From Mucilaginibacter sp. (GTDB lineage: Bacteria; Bacteroidota; Bacteroidia; Sphingobacteriales; Sphingobacteriaceae): 64,000 nt of DNA. Below are positions 24,968 through 33,493 of the stretch, in pieces. Each line of letters begins with the position of its first letter. Within the stretch, counting starts at the first letter, position 1. Below the pieces are notes generated by a model that did no database searches, had not been told where the DNA came from, and saw nothing but the letters and a program-made list of their open reading frames with translations. The DNA lies in contig NZ_JAQBOF010000010.1 of the NCBI RefSeq assembly GCF_028288185.1, positions 1 to 64,000 on the forward strand. The letters are read 5' to 3'. The position numbers and the translations under genes were made by a program.

Positions 24968-26431
24968 ATGAAAACAAAAGAAACTTATTTTTTTACAGCA
25001 ATGTTTATGGTTGTTGTTGCAACCGGCAGCTGCCAAAAAAAACAACCTGTTACAGGTGGTACAAATACAACACCCGACCCGGTTGTTACCGCACCTGTTA
25101 AAACTGATGTAGCAATGTGGTTAACGCAGCCAGACCAAAGCTCGTTGTTTCAAAAACAAAATATTGGCCTGCTTTTTAGTTCGGGCACAAATTCAAACCC
25201 CACAATTACCATTGATACTACAAAGACTTACCAAACCATCGATGGTTTTGGCTACACACTTACCGGCGGCAGCGCAACGCTTATTAATAATTTACCCGCC
25301 GCACAAAAAGATGCTTTGTTAAAAGAACTATTTGCAACCGATAGCACCAAAATAGGGGTGAGTTACCTGCGGATTAGTTTAGGTGCGTCTGATCTAAGTG
25401 CTACAACTTTTACTTATGATGAATTGCCGGCCGGGCAAACATCAGATAACGCGCTGCAATATTTCAGCATCGACCAGGAAAAAACAGACCTGATACCTAT
25501 CCTTAAAAAAATTATAGCCATCAATCCGTCCATAAAAATATTGTCATGCCCATGGACTTCGCCTACCTGGATGAAAACTAATAATAGTTTCAGAGGAGGT
25601 AGCCTAAGCACAACTTATTATGATGCTTACGCAAGGTATTTCATAAAATATATCCAGGCCATGAAAGCCGAAGGCATAATTATTGATGCCATCACGCCGC
25701 AAAATGAGCCCTTAAACCCTAATAATACGCCAAGCTTGGTAATGCAGGCCAACGAACAGACTGCATTTATAAAAAACTATTTAGGCCCACAATTTAAAAC
25801 GGCGGGCATAACCACTAAAATTATATCATACGATCATAATTTAGATCGTACAGATTACCCTTTAACTGTTTTAGCCGATGCAGCCGCTAATCCTTATGTA
25901 GATGGTTCGGCATTTCATTTATATTCCGGTAGCATTACTTCTATGTCGGCAGTGCATGATGCCTATCCTACCAAAAACGTTTATTTTACCGAGCAATGGG
26001 TTGGTGGGCCCGGTAATTTCGCCGGCGATCTTTCGTGGCACGTTAATAATTTAATTATTGGCGCTACCCGTAACTGGAGCCGTAATGTATTAGAATGGAA
26101 TCTTGCTGCAGATGCAGGCTACGGCCCGCATACCGTTGGTGGCTGCACTACTTGTTTGGGTGCGCTAACTATCGGGCCCGCTACTGTAACGCGCAATGTG
26201 TCTTATTATATAGTTGCACATGCGTCAAAATTTGTAAGGCCCGGATCGGTACGTATAGACTCTAATACCCCCGACAATTTAAGCAATGTAGCCTTTAAAA
26301 CTGCCGATGGCAAAAAGGTTTTGATTGTTTTAAATACATCGGCCACGCTGCAAAACTTCAACATAAAATTTAATAACAAAATAGTAACTGCATCGCTTGG
26401 TGGCGGCTCGGTAGCAACATTTGTTTGGTAG
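24968..26431 (+). CDS. GH30 family lipoprotein, probable beta-1,6-glucanase
   Basis: A second GH30 enzyme, 487 residues, anchored as a lipoprotein (Cys22 in VATGSC) and preceded by a threonine/proline-rich linker (about 26-46). Motifs are YQTIDGFGYTLTGGSATL (88-105), CPWTSPTWMK (194-203), acid/base Glu247 in PQNEP and nucleophile Glu342 in FTEQW. The C-terminal side domain includes VSYYIVAHASKFVRPGSVRI. The mix of surface anchoring and this motif set suggests the GH30_3 endo-beta-1,6-glucanase group, which is an inference. It differs strongly from the GH30 of the upstream arm, so the two are probably complementary rather than a recent copy. The GH3 gene follows after 21 nt. Confidence 0.88.
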   Translation: MKTKETYFFTAMFMVVVATGSCQKKQPVTGGTNTTPDPVVTAPVKTDVAMWLTQPDQSSLFQKQNIGLLFSSGTNSNPTITIDTTKTYQTIDGFGYTLTGGSATLINNLPAAQKDALLKELFATDSTKIGVSYLRISLGASDLSATTFTYDELPAGQTSDNALQYFSIDQEKTDLIPILKKIIAINPSIKILSCPWTSPTWMKTNNSFRGGSLSTTYYDAYARYFIKYIQAMKAEGIIIDAITPQNEPLNPNNTPSLVMQANEQTAFIKNYLGPQFKTAGITTKIISYDHNLDRTDYPLTVLADAAANPYVDGSAFHLYSGSITSMSAVHDAYPTKNVYFTEQWVGGPGNFAGDLSWHVNNLIIGATRNWSRNVLEWNLAADAGYGPHTVGGCTTCLGALTIGPATVTRNVSYYIVAHASKFVRPGSVRIDSNTPDNLSNVAFKTADGKKVLIVLNTSATLQNFNIKFNNKIVTASLGGGSVATFVW

Positions 26432-26452
26432 CCTGAAACCTAAACCATCAGA

Positions 26453-28702
26453 ATGAAAAGACATACTATATTACTTATACTAAGCCTGGTACATTTAAGT
26501 CTTACGCTATCGGCACAAAAAAAACCTGTTCAACCTAAAAGTGCCGATGCAATTGATATTAAAGTTAAAACGCTATTGGCTAAAATGACGCTGGACGAGA
26601 AAATTGGCCAACTTAACCAATACACCAGCGACCGCTTAGCTACCGGCCCGCTTACACCTAATAGCAGCAAATTTAATGAGATAAAAACCGGCAAAGTAGG
26701 TTCTATGCTTAATGTAAAGGGCGCAAAAGAAACCCGGATGGTGCAGGAACTGGCCATGCAATCGCGCCTTAAAATACCGTTGCTTTTTGGGCTTGATGTG
26801 ATACATGGTTACAGGGTTACCTTCCCGGTTCCCTTGGCCGAAGCCGCAAGTTGGGACTTGGGTATGATAGAAACATCGGCCAGGATAGCTGGTAAAGAAG
26901 CAGCATCAGCAGGTATTCACTGGACATTTGCGCCAATGGTTGACATTGCCCGCGACCCACGCTGGGGCCGGGTAATGGAAGGTGCTGGAGAGGACCCGTA
27001 TTTAGGTTCATTAATTGCTGGTGCGCGGGTAAAAGGTTTCCAGGGTAAAGGGTTAGGTAGTTTGGATGCGATAATGGCTTGTGCCAAACACTTTGCTGCA
27101 TACGGTGCGGCAATAGGTGGTCGTGATTATAACACAACCGATATGAGCGACCGCACACTTTGGGAAGTGTACCTTCCACCCTTTAAAGCCGCGCTTGATG
27201 CCGGTGCCGCTACCTTTATGAACGGATTTAATGATCTAAATGGTGTGCCTGCAACAGGTAACAGTTATTTGCAGCGCGATATTTTAAAAGGCAAATGGGC
27301 CTTTAAGGGTTTTGTGGTAAGTGATTGGGGATCAATAGGCGAAATGGTGAACCATGGTTTTGCAACTGACAATAAACAAGCAGGCATGCTGGCTATTAAT
27401 GCCGGCAGCGATATGGATATGGAAAGCCACAGTTATATTGTAAACCTTGCGCAATTGGTAAAAGAGGAAAAGGTATCTGTCGTTACAATTAATGAGGCGG
27501 TAAAACGTATCCTGCGCAAAAAATTTGAGATGGGATTATTTGATGATCCTTATCGCTTTAGCAATGAAGAGCGCGAAAAAAACACATTAAATTCGCCCGA
27601 AAATAGGGGCGCCGCGCGCGATATCGCGAAGCATAGCATTGTATTGTTGAAAAACGATAACCAGTTATTACCCCTGTCAAAAACAATTAAAATCATCGCG
27701 GTAATAGGCCCGCTGGCTAAATCAAATATAGATATGATGGGTTTTTGGTCGGTTAAGTGGGACAATGACCATTTGGTTTCGCCGTACGAGGGAATAGAGA
27801 ACAAGGTTGGAAAGACAACAAAGTTACTATATGCGCAAGGCTGTGATGTAACTGATACCTCAAAAGCAAATTTTAGCCAGGCAGTTGCAACCGCTATGCA
27901 GGCTGATGTTGTGGTGCTTGCAGTAGGCGAACATTTTGATATGACAGGCGAAGCCAAAAGTAAAGCAAACATACATTTACCCGGCGTGCAGGAGGACCTT
28001 ATTAAGGCCATTAAAGCCACGGGGAAGCCCATTGTTGTATTAACGATGTCTGGCCGCCCGATGATATTTAATTGGACTGCAGACCACGCTGATGCCATCC
28101 TGCAGACATGGTGGTTGGGCAGCGAAGCAGGTAACGCCATAGCAGATGTACTGTTTGGTGACTATAATCCATCAGGCAAGCTGCCTATATCGTTCCCACG
28201 ATCTGAAGGGCAGATCCCGGTTTATTACAATTACAAAAACACCGGCAGGCCATCAACTAACGATTATGGCACCGGCTACAAATCGGGATACACAGACCTT
28301 CAAAACAGTCCGCGTTACGCGTTTGGTTACGGTTTAAGTTACACACAATTTGAATTGTCAGACCTGAAACTGAATAAAATAAGCATTAAGCCTAATGAAA
28401 ACATCAAAGTAACATGCACCTTAAAAAACACAGGCAAATATGCCGGCGAAGAGGTAGTGCAACTATATTTACGCGATGAAGTAGGCAGCGTTACACGCCC
28501 GGTAAAAGAGTTAAAAGGTTTTGAAAAAGTTTACTTGAAGGCCGGCGAGAGTAAGGCGGTTACCTTTGTGATCAATAAAGAAAAACTATCTTTCTACAAT
28601 CAGAAAATGAACTGGACAACCGAGCCCGGTACTTTTGATGTAATGATAGGCAACTCATCAGATCATATCATATTAAATAGTAAATTTGAGCTTGTGCAAT
28701 AA
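26453..28702 (+). CDS. bglX: GH3 beta-glucosidase, BglX type
   Basis: Periplasmic exo-acting beta-glucosidase of 749 residues, releasing glucose from imported oligosaccharides. A signal peptide ends near 21. The GH3 N-domain shows IPLLFGLDVIHGYRVTFPVP (108-127), ARDPRWGRVMEGAGEDPYLG (167-186), KHFAAYG (212-218) and the nucleophile Asp291 in VVSDWGS. The GH3 C-domain holds AVGEHFDMTGEAKSK, whose Glu is the usual acid/base region of BglX, and ends with a fibronectin III-like domain (about 640-745). Length and order match BglX. It completes glucan breakdown in this locus and is flanked by GH30 and lyase genes with short gaps. Confidence 0.93.
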   Translation: MKRHTILLILSLVHLSLTLSAQKKPVQPKSADAIDIKVKTLLAKMTLDEKIGQLNQYTSDRLATGPLTPNSSKFNEIKTGKVGSMLNVKGAKETRMVQELAMQSRLKIPLLFGLDVIHGYRVTFPVPLAEAASWDLGMIETSARIAGKEAASAGIHWTFAPMVDIARDPRWGRVMEGAGEDPYLGSLIAGARVKGFQGKGLGSLDAIMACAKHFAAYGAAIGGRDYNTTDMSDRTLWEVYLPPFKAALDAGAATFMNGFNDLNGVPATGNSYLQRDILKGKWAFKGFVVSDWGSIGEMVNHGFATDNKQAGMLAINAGSDMDMESHSYIVNLAQLVKEEKVSVVTINEAVKRILRKKFEMGLFDDPYRFSNEEREKNTLNSPENRGAARDIAKHSIVLLKNDNQLLPLSKTIKIIAVIGPLAKSNIDMMGFWSVKWDNDHLVSPYEGIENKVGKTTKLLYAQGCDVTDTSKANFSQAVATAMQADVVVLAVGEHFDMTGEAKSKANIHLPGVQEDLIKAIKATGKPIVVLTMSGRPMIFNWTADHADAILQTWWLGSEAGNAIADVLFGDYNPSGKLPISFPRSEGQIPVYYNYKNTGRPSTNDYGTGYKSGYTDLQNSPRYAFGYGLSYTQFELSDLKLNKISIKPNENIKVTCTLKNTGKYAGEEVVQLYLRDEVGSVTRPVKELKGFEKVYLKAGESKAVTFVINKEKLSFYNQKMNWTTEPGTFDVMIGNSSDHIILNSKFELVQ

Positions 28703-28714
28703 ACCCGCATCCCG

Positions 28715-29800
28715 ATGGCAAAGCTTTTTGTTTTTGTATTTCTAATATGTGCCTATGCACCGGTAAAGGCCCAGTTTGTTAGTTTATCTAGTACCGAGGT
28801 TAAGACGTTGGCAAATGCCATCAAAACCGATGACAAGGTAAGGGCGATATTTGAACCCATAAAAACTACTGCCGAAAAAGCTTTAAATGACCACCCCAAT
28901 CCTATCGAAAAGATCACATCGCAGGGTTTATTGGCAGGAAACCCGGCTAAAACAGCAAGTTTGAAGGCTGTTGATGATGCGCCTAAGATCTATGCGCTGG
29001 CGCTATATTACAGGCTTTATAACGATAAGCAATATTTAAATAAAGCCACTGAGTATTTAACAGCCTGGGCAAAAATAAACCAACCAACTGGCGACCCAAT
29101 AGACGGAACTAAACTGGAAGATCTGATAGCCGGGTATGACCTGGTAAGGGATAAAGTGAATGCGCAGACAAAAGCGGATATAGATGCTTGGTTGGATAAA
29201 TTTGCAAGTGAGCAGATAAACAGCGAATCGTTAAAATCAGGAAAACTAACTGCGATTAATAACTGGAACTCGCACCGCTTAAAAGTTATTACGTTTATTG
29301 TTTACACGCTGCATAGTAAAAAACAGGAGCAATATGTTAATGATGAAATTGAAAAACAAATAGCCCAAAATCTATTTGTAGACGGTTCGGGTTTCGACTT
29401 TAAACAACGGGACGCGCTACATTATCATGTGTATACGCTTGAACCATTACTAAAAGCAATAATAGTTATAAATAGGGCCACTGGTAAAAATTACTATACC
29501 TTTCAGTCTAAAAGTCAATCGTCAATTCAGCAATCGGTACAATTCCTGATGCCATTTATCACCGGCGAGAAAACTCATATTGAATTTTTAAACAGCACCG
29601 TAAAGTTTGACCGCGACCGGGCAGCCAACCACGAAAAAGGATACGAGCCGGCTAATTTTGTACCGAAATCAGGTATTTTGGTACTGTCTTTGGCAAGTTA
29701 TTTTGATCCTTCTTTACAGGAGATCATCAAAAAAGTAAACGGCGATAATTATAACGACTGGCAGCTGGTATTAAATAAAGTTAGAACGCATATTAAATGA
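28715..29800 (+). CDS. Alginate lyase-superfamily polysaccharide lyase
   Basis: Exported uronate-specific lyase of the PL5/alginate lyase fold (alpha/alpha toroid), 361 residues. A signal peptide ends near 19 (APVKAQ). Supporting segments are YALALYYRLYNDKQYLNKA and EDLIAGYDLVRDKVN. The active-site-like NNWNSHRLKVITFIVYTL follows, then DFKQRDALHYHVYTLEPLL, which supplies the Tyr/His pair expected for beta-elimination. It differs from the lyase of the other arm. The end overlaps the GH88 start by ATGA (29797-29800), so a lyase and the enzyme that handles its unsaturated product are translationally coupled, strong support for uronate in the substrate. Confidence 0.8.
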   Translation: MAKLFVFVFLICAYAPVKAQFVSLSSTEVKTLANAIKTDDKVRAIFEPIKTTAEKALNDHPNPIEKITSQGLLAGNPAKTASLKAVDDAPKIYALALYYRLYNDKQYLNKATEYLTAWAKINQPTGDPIDGTKLEDLIAGYDLVRDKVNAQTKADIDAWLDKFASEQINSESLKSGKLTAINNWNSHRLKVITFIVYTLHSKKQEQYVNDEIEKQIAQNLFVDGSGFDFKQRDALHYHVYTLEPLLKAIIVINRATGKNYYTFQSKSQSSIQQSVQFLMPFITGEKTHIEFLNSTVKFDRDRAANHEKGYEPANFVPKSGILVLSLASYFDPSLQEIIKKVNGDNYNDWQLVLNKVRTHIK

Positions 29801-30987
29801 AAAAGATAGCTACCATACTATTAACCATTGTTACCACAATGGCTTACGCGCAGCATGACGCAAAAAAGGATTTTAAATTTGCTGAAGACCAAACAGAGGT
29901 TTTGTTAAAAGCAACAGCCGATGCCAAAAGTAAAGCTACCAAACCAAACCTGGTAGCGCCTCGTACTGTTGACGCGCAAGGTAACCTGGTACTTATATCA
30001 TCAAGAGACTGGGTAAGTGGCTTTTTTTCGGGCGAATTATGGTACCTGTATGACTATACACATAACAAAAAATGGCTGGAAACCGCGAAAGATTTCACAG
30101 CTAAAATAGAACCTGAACAAAATAATGGCGATAGCCACGATGTTGGTTTTAAAATATACACCAGCGTGGGTAATGCCTATCGCCTTACAAATGACCCACA
30201 TTATAAAGATGTAATTGTAACAGCTGCCAAAACCTTGTCTACCCGTTTTAATCCCGCTGTAGGTTGTATAAAATCATGGGATGGGCGTAAGGAATGGCCT
30301 TTCCCTGTGATCATAGATAATATGATGAACCTTGAGCTAATGTTTGCCGCCACCCGTTTATCTGGCGATTCAAGTTTTTATAAAATAGCCGTTACCCATG
30401 CAAACACTACACTTAAAAATCATTTCAGGCCCGATTACAGCTCTTACCACGTAGTAGATTATGACCCTGCAACCGGCGAGGTACGCCATCGCCAAACACA
30501 CCAGGGCTATGCCGATGAGTCCGCATGGGCTAGGGGACAGGCATGGGCTTTGTATGGGTTTACCATGTGCTACCGCGAAACCCACGATAAGAAATATTTA
30601 GTGCAGGCCGAGCACATTGCCCAATTTATACTAAACAGCCCTACTTTACCTGCCGACAAAGTGCCTTATTGGGATTTTAATGCGCCGGGAATTCCTAACG
30701 AACCGCGCGATGCTTCTGCAGCAGCTATTATAGCATCGGCACTTTACGAGTTAAGTACTTATAGCGCCAATAGTAAATTATATAAAGCAACTGCCGATAA
30801 GATAGTTTATAGCCTAACCAATAACTATACAGCCAGGCCGGGCGAAAGCCAGGGATTTATTTTGTTGCATAGCACCGGGCATAAGCCCGCTAAAAGCGAA
30901 ATTGATGTGCCGATAAGTTATGCTGATTATTACTATTTAGAGGCATTAACCCGCCAGGACCGTTTAGCTAAAGGCATGCGGTTATAA
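29797..30987 (+). CDS. GH88 unsaturated glucuronyl hydrolase
   Basis: Removes the 4,5-unsaturated uronic acid left at the non-reducing end by polysaccharide lyases, by a hydration mechanism. It has 396 residues with a signal peptide ending near 19 (MAYAQ). GH88 landmarks are SRDWVSGFFSGELWYLY (69-85), Asp115 in SHDVGFKIY and Asp174 in IDNMMNLEL. These two aspartates are 59 residues apart, close to the spacing of the catalytic pair in Bacillus UGL. Further marks are THQGYADESAWARGQAWALYG and YWDFNAPG. It is the last gene of the main PUL operon and ends 8 nt from the convergent end of regulator 2. Confidence 0.92.
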   Translation: MKKIATILLTIVTTMAYAQHDAKKDFKFAEDQTEVLLKATADAKSKATKPNLVAPRTVDAQGNLVLISSRDWVSGFFSGELWYLYDYTHNKKWLETAKDFTAKIEPEQNNGDSHDVGFKIYTSVGNAYRLTNDPHYKDVIVTAAKTLSTRFNPAVGCIKSWDGRKEWPFPVIIDNMMNLELMFAATRLSGDSSFYKIAVTHANTTLKNHFRPDYSSYHVVDYDPATGEVRHRQTHQGYADESAWARGQAWALYGFTMCYRETHDKKYLVQAEHIAQFILNSPTLPADKVPYWDFNAPGIPNEPRDASAAAIIASALYELSTYSANSKLYKATADKIVYSLTNNYTARPGESQGFILLHSTGHKPAKSEIDVPISYADYYYLEALTRQDRLAKGMRL

Positions 30988-30995
30988 AACAATGA

Positions 30996-32906
30996 TTACA
31001 TTACGAGGGCTACCCAACCCTGTTGGGCACCTTTTTTCCTGGCCCGCTTTTGCTCGCTCAATACTTTTTTTATACGGATGGCGTAAGACCAGCAGGTGCT
31101 TTGCCGAATACCTATCTTTTGCGATAATTGGTAAGATGATATGGTGCCTTTACTGCTATAAACCAGGTATACTATATAAAAGGCTTTGTTGATGGGGATG
31201 CGGTTATTTTCGAAAATAGTATTGTGCATAGCCGATTCCTCATAGCTGCATTTGGTGCAGCGGCGACTGTAAGGCACCCTGCCGCCCGAATAGCTATCAT
31301 GATTACAACGAATACATTGATAACCGTTTTGCCATTTTAAATCGGACAGGAATTTATTACAACTTTCCTGGTCGGGATACTTGGCGCTAAACTCCTCAAA
31401 ACTAAGCTCAGTTGACAGTGCCCTGGCGTCTGTAACTTTTTCTATATCGTTTTGAAGCTGAACATTATCTTTTTCAAGCAAAATGTTCATTCGATTAATT
31501 TCAGCTGCCTGTAGTTCCAGTTGGTGATTGGTGCTTTCTAATAATTGGTTTTGCTGCTCAATAGTTTGCGACTGCGTTAAGATCTCTTCAGATTTTTTTA
31601 TAACCTCTTTGGTTCTTGCTTTCACCTGCAAGTCCAATTCCTGGTTAATGGTGTCTTTAAGTTTATTGTTGATGTCCATTTGCTGTATGGTTTCATCAAG
31701 TGCGGCATCTTTTTCTTTCCGCATAATACGCACCTGGTCGCCAATAGCGAATGATAGAAACAACATCTCAACCACAAAACAAAAACCTATGCTATAGTAT
31801 GATAAAAACTCGGGTAAAAAGTACGCGTATCCTAAAGCGGTAATTGCTTTAACTATGAAACCGGTAAATAGTACCGCATAAGCCAATACAAAGAATCTTG
31901 CCGGTTTAAAGCCCCTGCGATATATGTTTATACCAGTGACGAAGGCGATAGAAAGTGGAATAACCTCCACAAATTTGTAAATAAACAGCCCCTTGTTAAA
32001 TAGCAAGCAGTATAAGAAATATATCGTTCTTACAACAAGAATAATATTTATGGCATAGTAAAGCCTGTAGGACTTTTGCTTTACCTGTAACAATTCTTTG
32101 GTAAATATCAATGCAAACACACTTACCAAATACATAGCAATGCCATACATGTAATCATTTAAGACTGGGGTGTTTGGCCATAAATATTGAAATGCGATAC
32201 CGTCGACACTCATTTCATACCACGCTACGCATATAATGTATATCACATAATACAGGTACTGCTTCTTCCTTATTGCTGTAAACATTAACAGGTTATGGAA
32301 ACAAAAAATCAATATCATGCCATAGAACAACCCAAAGCTGAAATATTCTAACAGTGCATACTGGATAAAATAATCAACCGTACGATATACTATAATTACC
32401 TTAACAGGATTTTTTGAGCGAACTTTAAAATAATACGTATGTTCACCTTTGGATGGATCGGTAATTAAAAATTCGAAGTTTTTATGAAGGTAAAGCCTGT
32501 TAGTAAAACTGGCATCAGCACCCGAACTGGAGATTTTATAACTGCCTTTGCCGTTAGAGATGTATGCCGTAACCTCATCAGTCGTTTGGTCAAAAAATTC
32601 AAAAAGGCAGGTTCTTTTAGTGATCGACTGCTTAAAGTGCACTTTTATGCGGTACCAATAGGCATATTTATTAGTGTTATTGCTTGGATAATAAACATTG
32701 TTATGGATGAAGTCTCCGTCCAGACGCTTTACCTCATCAAAAGTTAGCTTATTGCTTTTATCTTTCAGATAATCAAGCTCGTTTTGTACAAATTTATGCT
32801 GTTTGACCGTAGTATCAACAAGCACCACGTTTTGAGCATAAGCCGTTTTGACCGAAAAAAACGCGCACCCAAGAAACAGCAGGACCTTCAAATCAGAGAT
32901 ACGCAT
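30996..32906 (-). CDS. 7TMR-DISM sensor fused to transposase-type zinc ribbon and HTH (regulator 2)
   Basis: Paralog of the regulator at 16371-18326, with the same order of parts. I start it at the ATG at 32906, which gives a proper signal peptide (MRISDLKVLLFLGCAFFS, cleavage after YAQ) and 636 residues; an ATG-less extension upstream exists. Domains: extracellular 7TMR-DISM sandwich (about 25-165), 7TM bundle (hallmark YGMILIFCFHNLLMF), coiled coil with LDLQVKARTKE, zinc ribbon with Cys531/534 and Cys550/553, then the helix-turn-helix ISSYQLSQKIGIRQSTCW. The ribbon-HTH part is nearly identical to regulator 1, while the sensor part has diverged. That suggests related DNA sites but different signals. 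It ends ARKKGAQQGWVALVM, without the His-rich tail. Confidence 0.85.
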   Translation of the reverse strand: MRISDLKVLLFLGCAFFSVKTAYAQNVVLVDTTVKQHKFVQNELDYLKDKSNKLTFDEVKRLDGDFIHNNVYYPSNNTNKYAYWYRIKVHFKQSITKRTCLFEFFDQTTDEVTAYISNGKGSYKISSSGADASFTNRLYLHKNFEFLITDPSKGEHTYYFKVRSKNPVKVIIVYRTVDYFIQYALLEYFSFGLFYGMILIFCFHNLLMFTAIRKKQYLYYVIYIICVAWYEMSVDGIAFQYLWPNTPVLNDYMYGIAMYLVSVFALIFTKELLQVKQKSYRLYYAINIILVVRTIYFLYCLLFNKGLFIYKFVEVIPLSIAFVTGINIYRRGFKPARFFVLAYAVLFTGFIVKAITALGYAYFLPEFLSYYSIGFCFVVEMLFLSFAIGDQVRIMRKEKDAALDETIQQMDINNKLKDTINQELDLQVKARTKEVIKKSEEILTQSQTIEQQNQLLESTNHQLELQAAEINRMNILLEKDNVQLQNDIEKVTDARALSTELSFEEFSAKYPDQESCNKFLSDLKWQNGYQCIRCNHDSYSGGRVPYSRRCTKCSYEESAMHNTIFENNRIPINKAFYIVYLVYSSKGTISSYQLSQKIGIRQSTCWSYAIRIKKVLSEQKRARKKGAQQGWVALVM

Positions 32907-33303
32907 TGGTAATACAATAAAATGGCCTAATTGGTTTGTAATTGTACTCAAATATAACATATCCCATCCTAAAATTCGAAGAAATTAAGCGATATCACTA
33001 CCAAAAATTAACATTTATTATGGATCTTAATGAATCGAATGCGGAATATGCTGCCCGAGGCCTTTGGCGTGCCGGACAGCCTGACGCATGGCAGTTGCCG
33101 GAGTTGTTTGACGGGCACGAGGCCGTGGTCCCCGCAATGTGGCGGCGGTTGACAGGGGCAGGCGGCGGTATTAGTCGGTAAAGTTCTGTGTAAATTAAGA
33201 CCCCGAACTTTGCGATTATTTGAATCAGTTTGAATGAGAATTCATAAAAAGCGCTATAAATGTCATATTTATAGCGCTTTTTATCTGTTTTAAAGATAAG
33301 GAG
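32907..33303. other. Spacer with GC-rich islet and terminator
   Basis: Between regulator 2 and the tRNA there is an unexplained GC-rich stretch (about 33050-33180) unlike its AT-rich surroundings. A possible 53-codon frame starts at ATG 33020 and stops at 33179-33181, but its product resembles nothing I know and I do not call it a gene. A strong hairpin lies at 33244-33284. Confidence 0.5.
33244..33284. terminator. Strong bidirectional hairpin terminator
   Basis: A perfect 18-bp stem (33244-33261 with 33267-33284) with a 5-nt loop. AAAAA at the left foot and TTTTT at the right foot give U-runs in both directions. It lies 20 nt past the tRNA-Ser 3' end and fits as the tRNA terminator on the leftward transcript. 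Confidence 0.85.
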
Positions 33304-33388
33304 CGGAGAGCTAGGGATTCGAACCCCAGGACCTGTTACAGTCAACAGTTTTCAAGACTGCCGCAATCGACCACTCTGCCAGCTCTCC
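33304..33388 (-). tRNA. tRNA-Ser (anticodon UGA)
   Basis: The leftward strand folds as a class II tRNA of 85 nt. It has acceptor GGAGAGC paired with GCTCTCC, the anticodon loop CTTGAAA with UGA, a long variable arm typical of serine, the T-arm with GGTTCGAATCC, and G as discriminator base, the serine identity base. CCA is not encoded. Confidence 0.95.
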
Positions 33389-33493
33389 GGGGACAAAAGT
33401 ACAAATCCGGGCCGAATTGCCAAACCTGATTTTCACTTTTTTTAACAATTTTTTAAAAGGTCATAAATGATTGATGATTAGTTGATTGTAAAT

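Noticed and set aside
24968..26431. Recent duplication of the two GH30 genes
   Set aside because: They share catalytic motifs only; signal type, linker and surrounding sequence differ too much for a recent copy.
27550..28140. Open antisense frame of 196 codons inside the GH3 gene
   Set aside because: It lies wholly opposite a strongly supported gene, its product has no family features, and such antisense frames are common opposite biased codon use.
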